Of a stretch of DNA of 6,906 bases, positions 6,520-6,906 are shown piece by piece. The translations under genes and the position numbers were made by a program. Under the pieces are notes generated by a model. That model saw nothing but the letters and a program-made list of their open reading frames with translations. It made no database searches and was not told the origin of the DNA. The DNA is from Mycobacterium sp. (GTDB lineage: Bacteria > Actinomycetota > Actinomycetes > Mycobacteriales > Mycobacteriaceae). The first letter of the stretch is position 1. Every line of letters begins with the position of its first letter. Where the stretch lies: assembly GCA_020438915.1 (NCBI GenBank), contig JAGQTR010000057.1, positions 5,618 through 12,523 of the forward strand, read 5' to 3'.

Positions 6520-6906
6520 GTGCGGGTGCTGGTCGCCATGAGCGGAGGGGTGGATTCCGCCGTGGCCGCAGCCCGGATGGTCGATGCCGGACACGAGGTC
6601 GTGGGTGTGCATCTGGCACTGTCGTCCGCACCGGGGACACTGCGCACCGGTTCGCGCGGATGCTGCTCGAAGGAGGACGCCGGTGACGCCCGCCGGGTCG
6701 CGGATGTGCTCGAGATCCCGTTTTACGTCTGGGACTTCGCCGACCGTTTCCAAGAGGACGTGATCGACGATTTCGTGGACTCCTACGCCCGGGGGGAGAC
6801 ACCCAACCCCTGTGTGCGCTGTAACGAGCGAATCAAGTTCTCCGCGTTGGCCTCCCGGGCACTGGCTCTGGGTTTCGACGCGCTGGCGACCGGTCATTAC
6901 GCGCGG
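6520..6906 (+). CDS. mnmA: tRNA-specific 2-thiouridylase MnmA/TrmU (partial, C-terminus beyond window)
   Basis: The first 129 codons are visible; the mycobacterial protein is about 367 residues. It activates U34 of Lys, Glu and Gln tRNAs with ATP and inserts sulfur to make 2-thiouridine. The PP-loop ATP motif SGGVDS is at 8-13. The GCCSKEDAGDAR segment (48-59) is typical of the family. TPNPCVRCN (94-102) contains C98, the first catalytic cysteine, and ATGHYAR (123-129) ends the visible part; the second cysteine lies outside. GTG at 6520 is chosen because VRVLVAMSGGVDS matches the family N-terminus; the ATG at 6538 would sit directly at the PP-loop and lose the first beta-strand. The gene follows iscS after 1 base, with only a weak GGTGAG (6509-6514) inside the iscS end as a possible ribosome binding site. 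Confidence 0.95.
   Translation, partial: MRVLVAMSGGVDSAVAAARMVDAGHEVVGVHLALSSAPGTLRTGSRGCCSKEDAGDARRVADVLEIPFYVWDFADRFQEDVIDDFVDSYARGETPNPCVRCNERIKFSALASRALALGFDALATGHYAR

Noticed and set aside
5829..6647. 272-codon minus-strand frame opposite iscS and mnmA
   Set aside because: It is antisense to two strongly conserved genes and shows arginine/alanine/histidine-rich shadow composition.
1..6906. CRISPR arrays, tRNA/rRNA genes, insertion sequences, prophage or toxin-antitoxin modules
   Set aside because: No spaced direct repeats, transposase motifs, cloverleaf-like segments or small paired ORFs were seen; coding is dense and compatible with conserved core genes.

Overview
The window is GC-rich actinobacterial chromosome. 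Its gene order and protein sequences match the Mycobacterium neighbourhood that is Rv3032-Rv3031-Rv3030 / Rv3029c-Rv3028c / Rv3025c-Rv3024c in M. tuberculosis. The proteins resemble M. tuberculosis closely but not identically, so a non-tuberculous Mycobacterium or Mycolicibacterium is the likely source. This assignment rests on recalled family and gene-order knowledge, not on a database search.

The left half (1-3166) is read leftward and carries three tightly packed genes of glucan metabolism. They are a SAM-dependent methyltransferase (2360-3166), a GH57 alpha-1,4-glucan branching enzyme (786-2363) whose GTG start overlaps the methyltransferase stop by 4 bases (GTGA), and a GT4 glycosyltransferase (783 to beyond base 1) that starts 2 bases after the branching enzyme stop. 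In mycobacteria this cluster is linked to 6-O-methylglucose lipopolysaccharide (MGLP), a cytoplasmic polysaccharide that binds long-chain acyl-CoA, and to glycogen or alpha-glucan.

A divergent spacer of 207 bases (3167-3373) follows. It holds a 16-base imperfect palindrome, GTTACTCACGGGTAAC (3286-3301), that looks like a regulator operator, and a 17-base run of three alternating CGAAC half-sites (3200-3216).

The right half is read rightward. The genes fixA (3374-4165) and fixB (4222-5178) encode the beta and alpha subunits of electron transfer flavoprotein, which takes electrons from acyl-CoA dehydrogenases. A large nested hairpin terminator (5183-5249) closes this unit. A second unit begins with iscS (5322-6518, cysteine desulfurase), followed after 1 base by mnmA (6520 to beyond 6906, tRNA 2-thiouridylase). 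Together these two form a sulfur-transfer pair for tRNA wobble-uridine thiolation.

The window is mostly conserved core metabolism and I see no clearly new biological system. The points worth following up are the shared divergent control region between MGLP-type genes and ETF, the unusual terminator with competing folds, and the direct fixB-iscS adjacency, where M. tuberculosis has two extra genes. Both edge genes are cut by the window.
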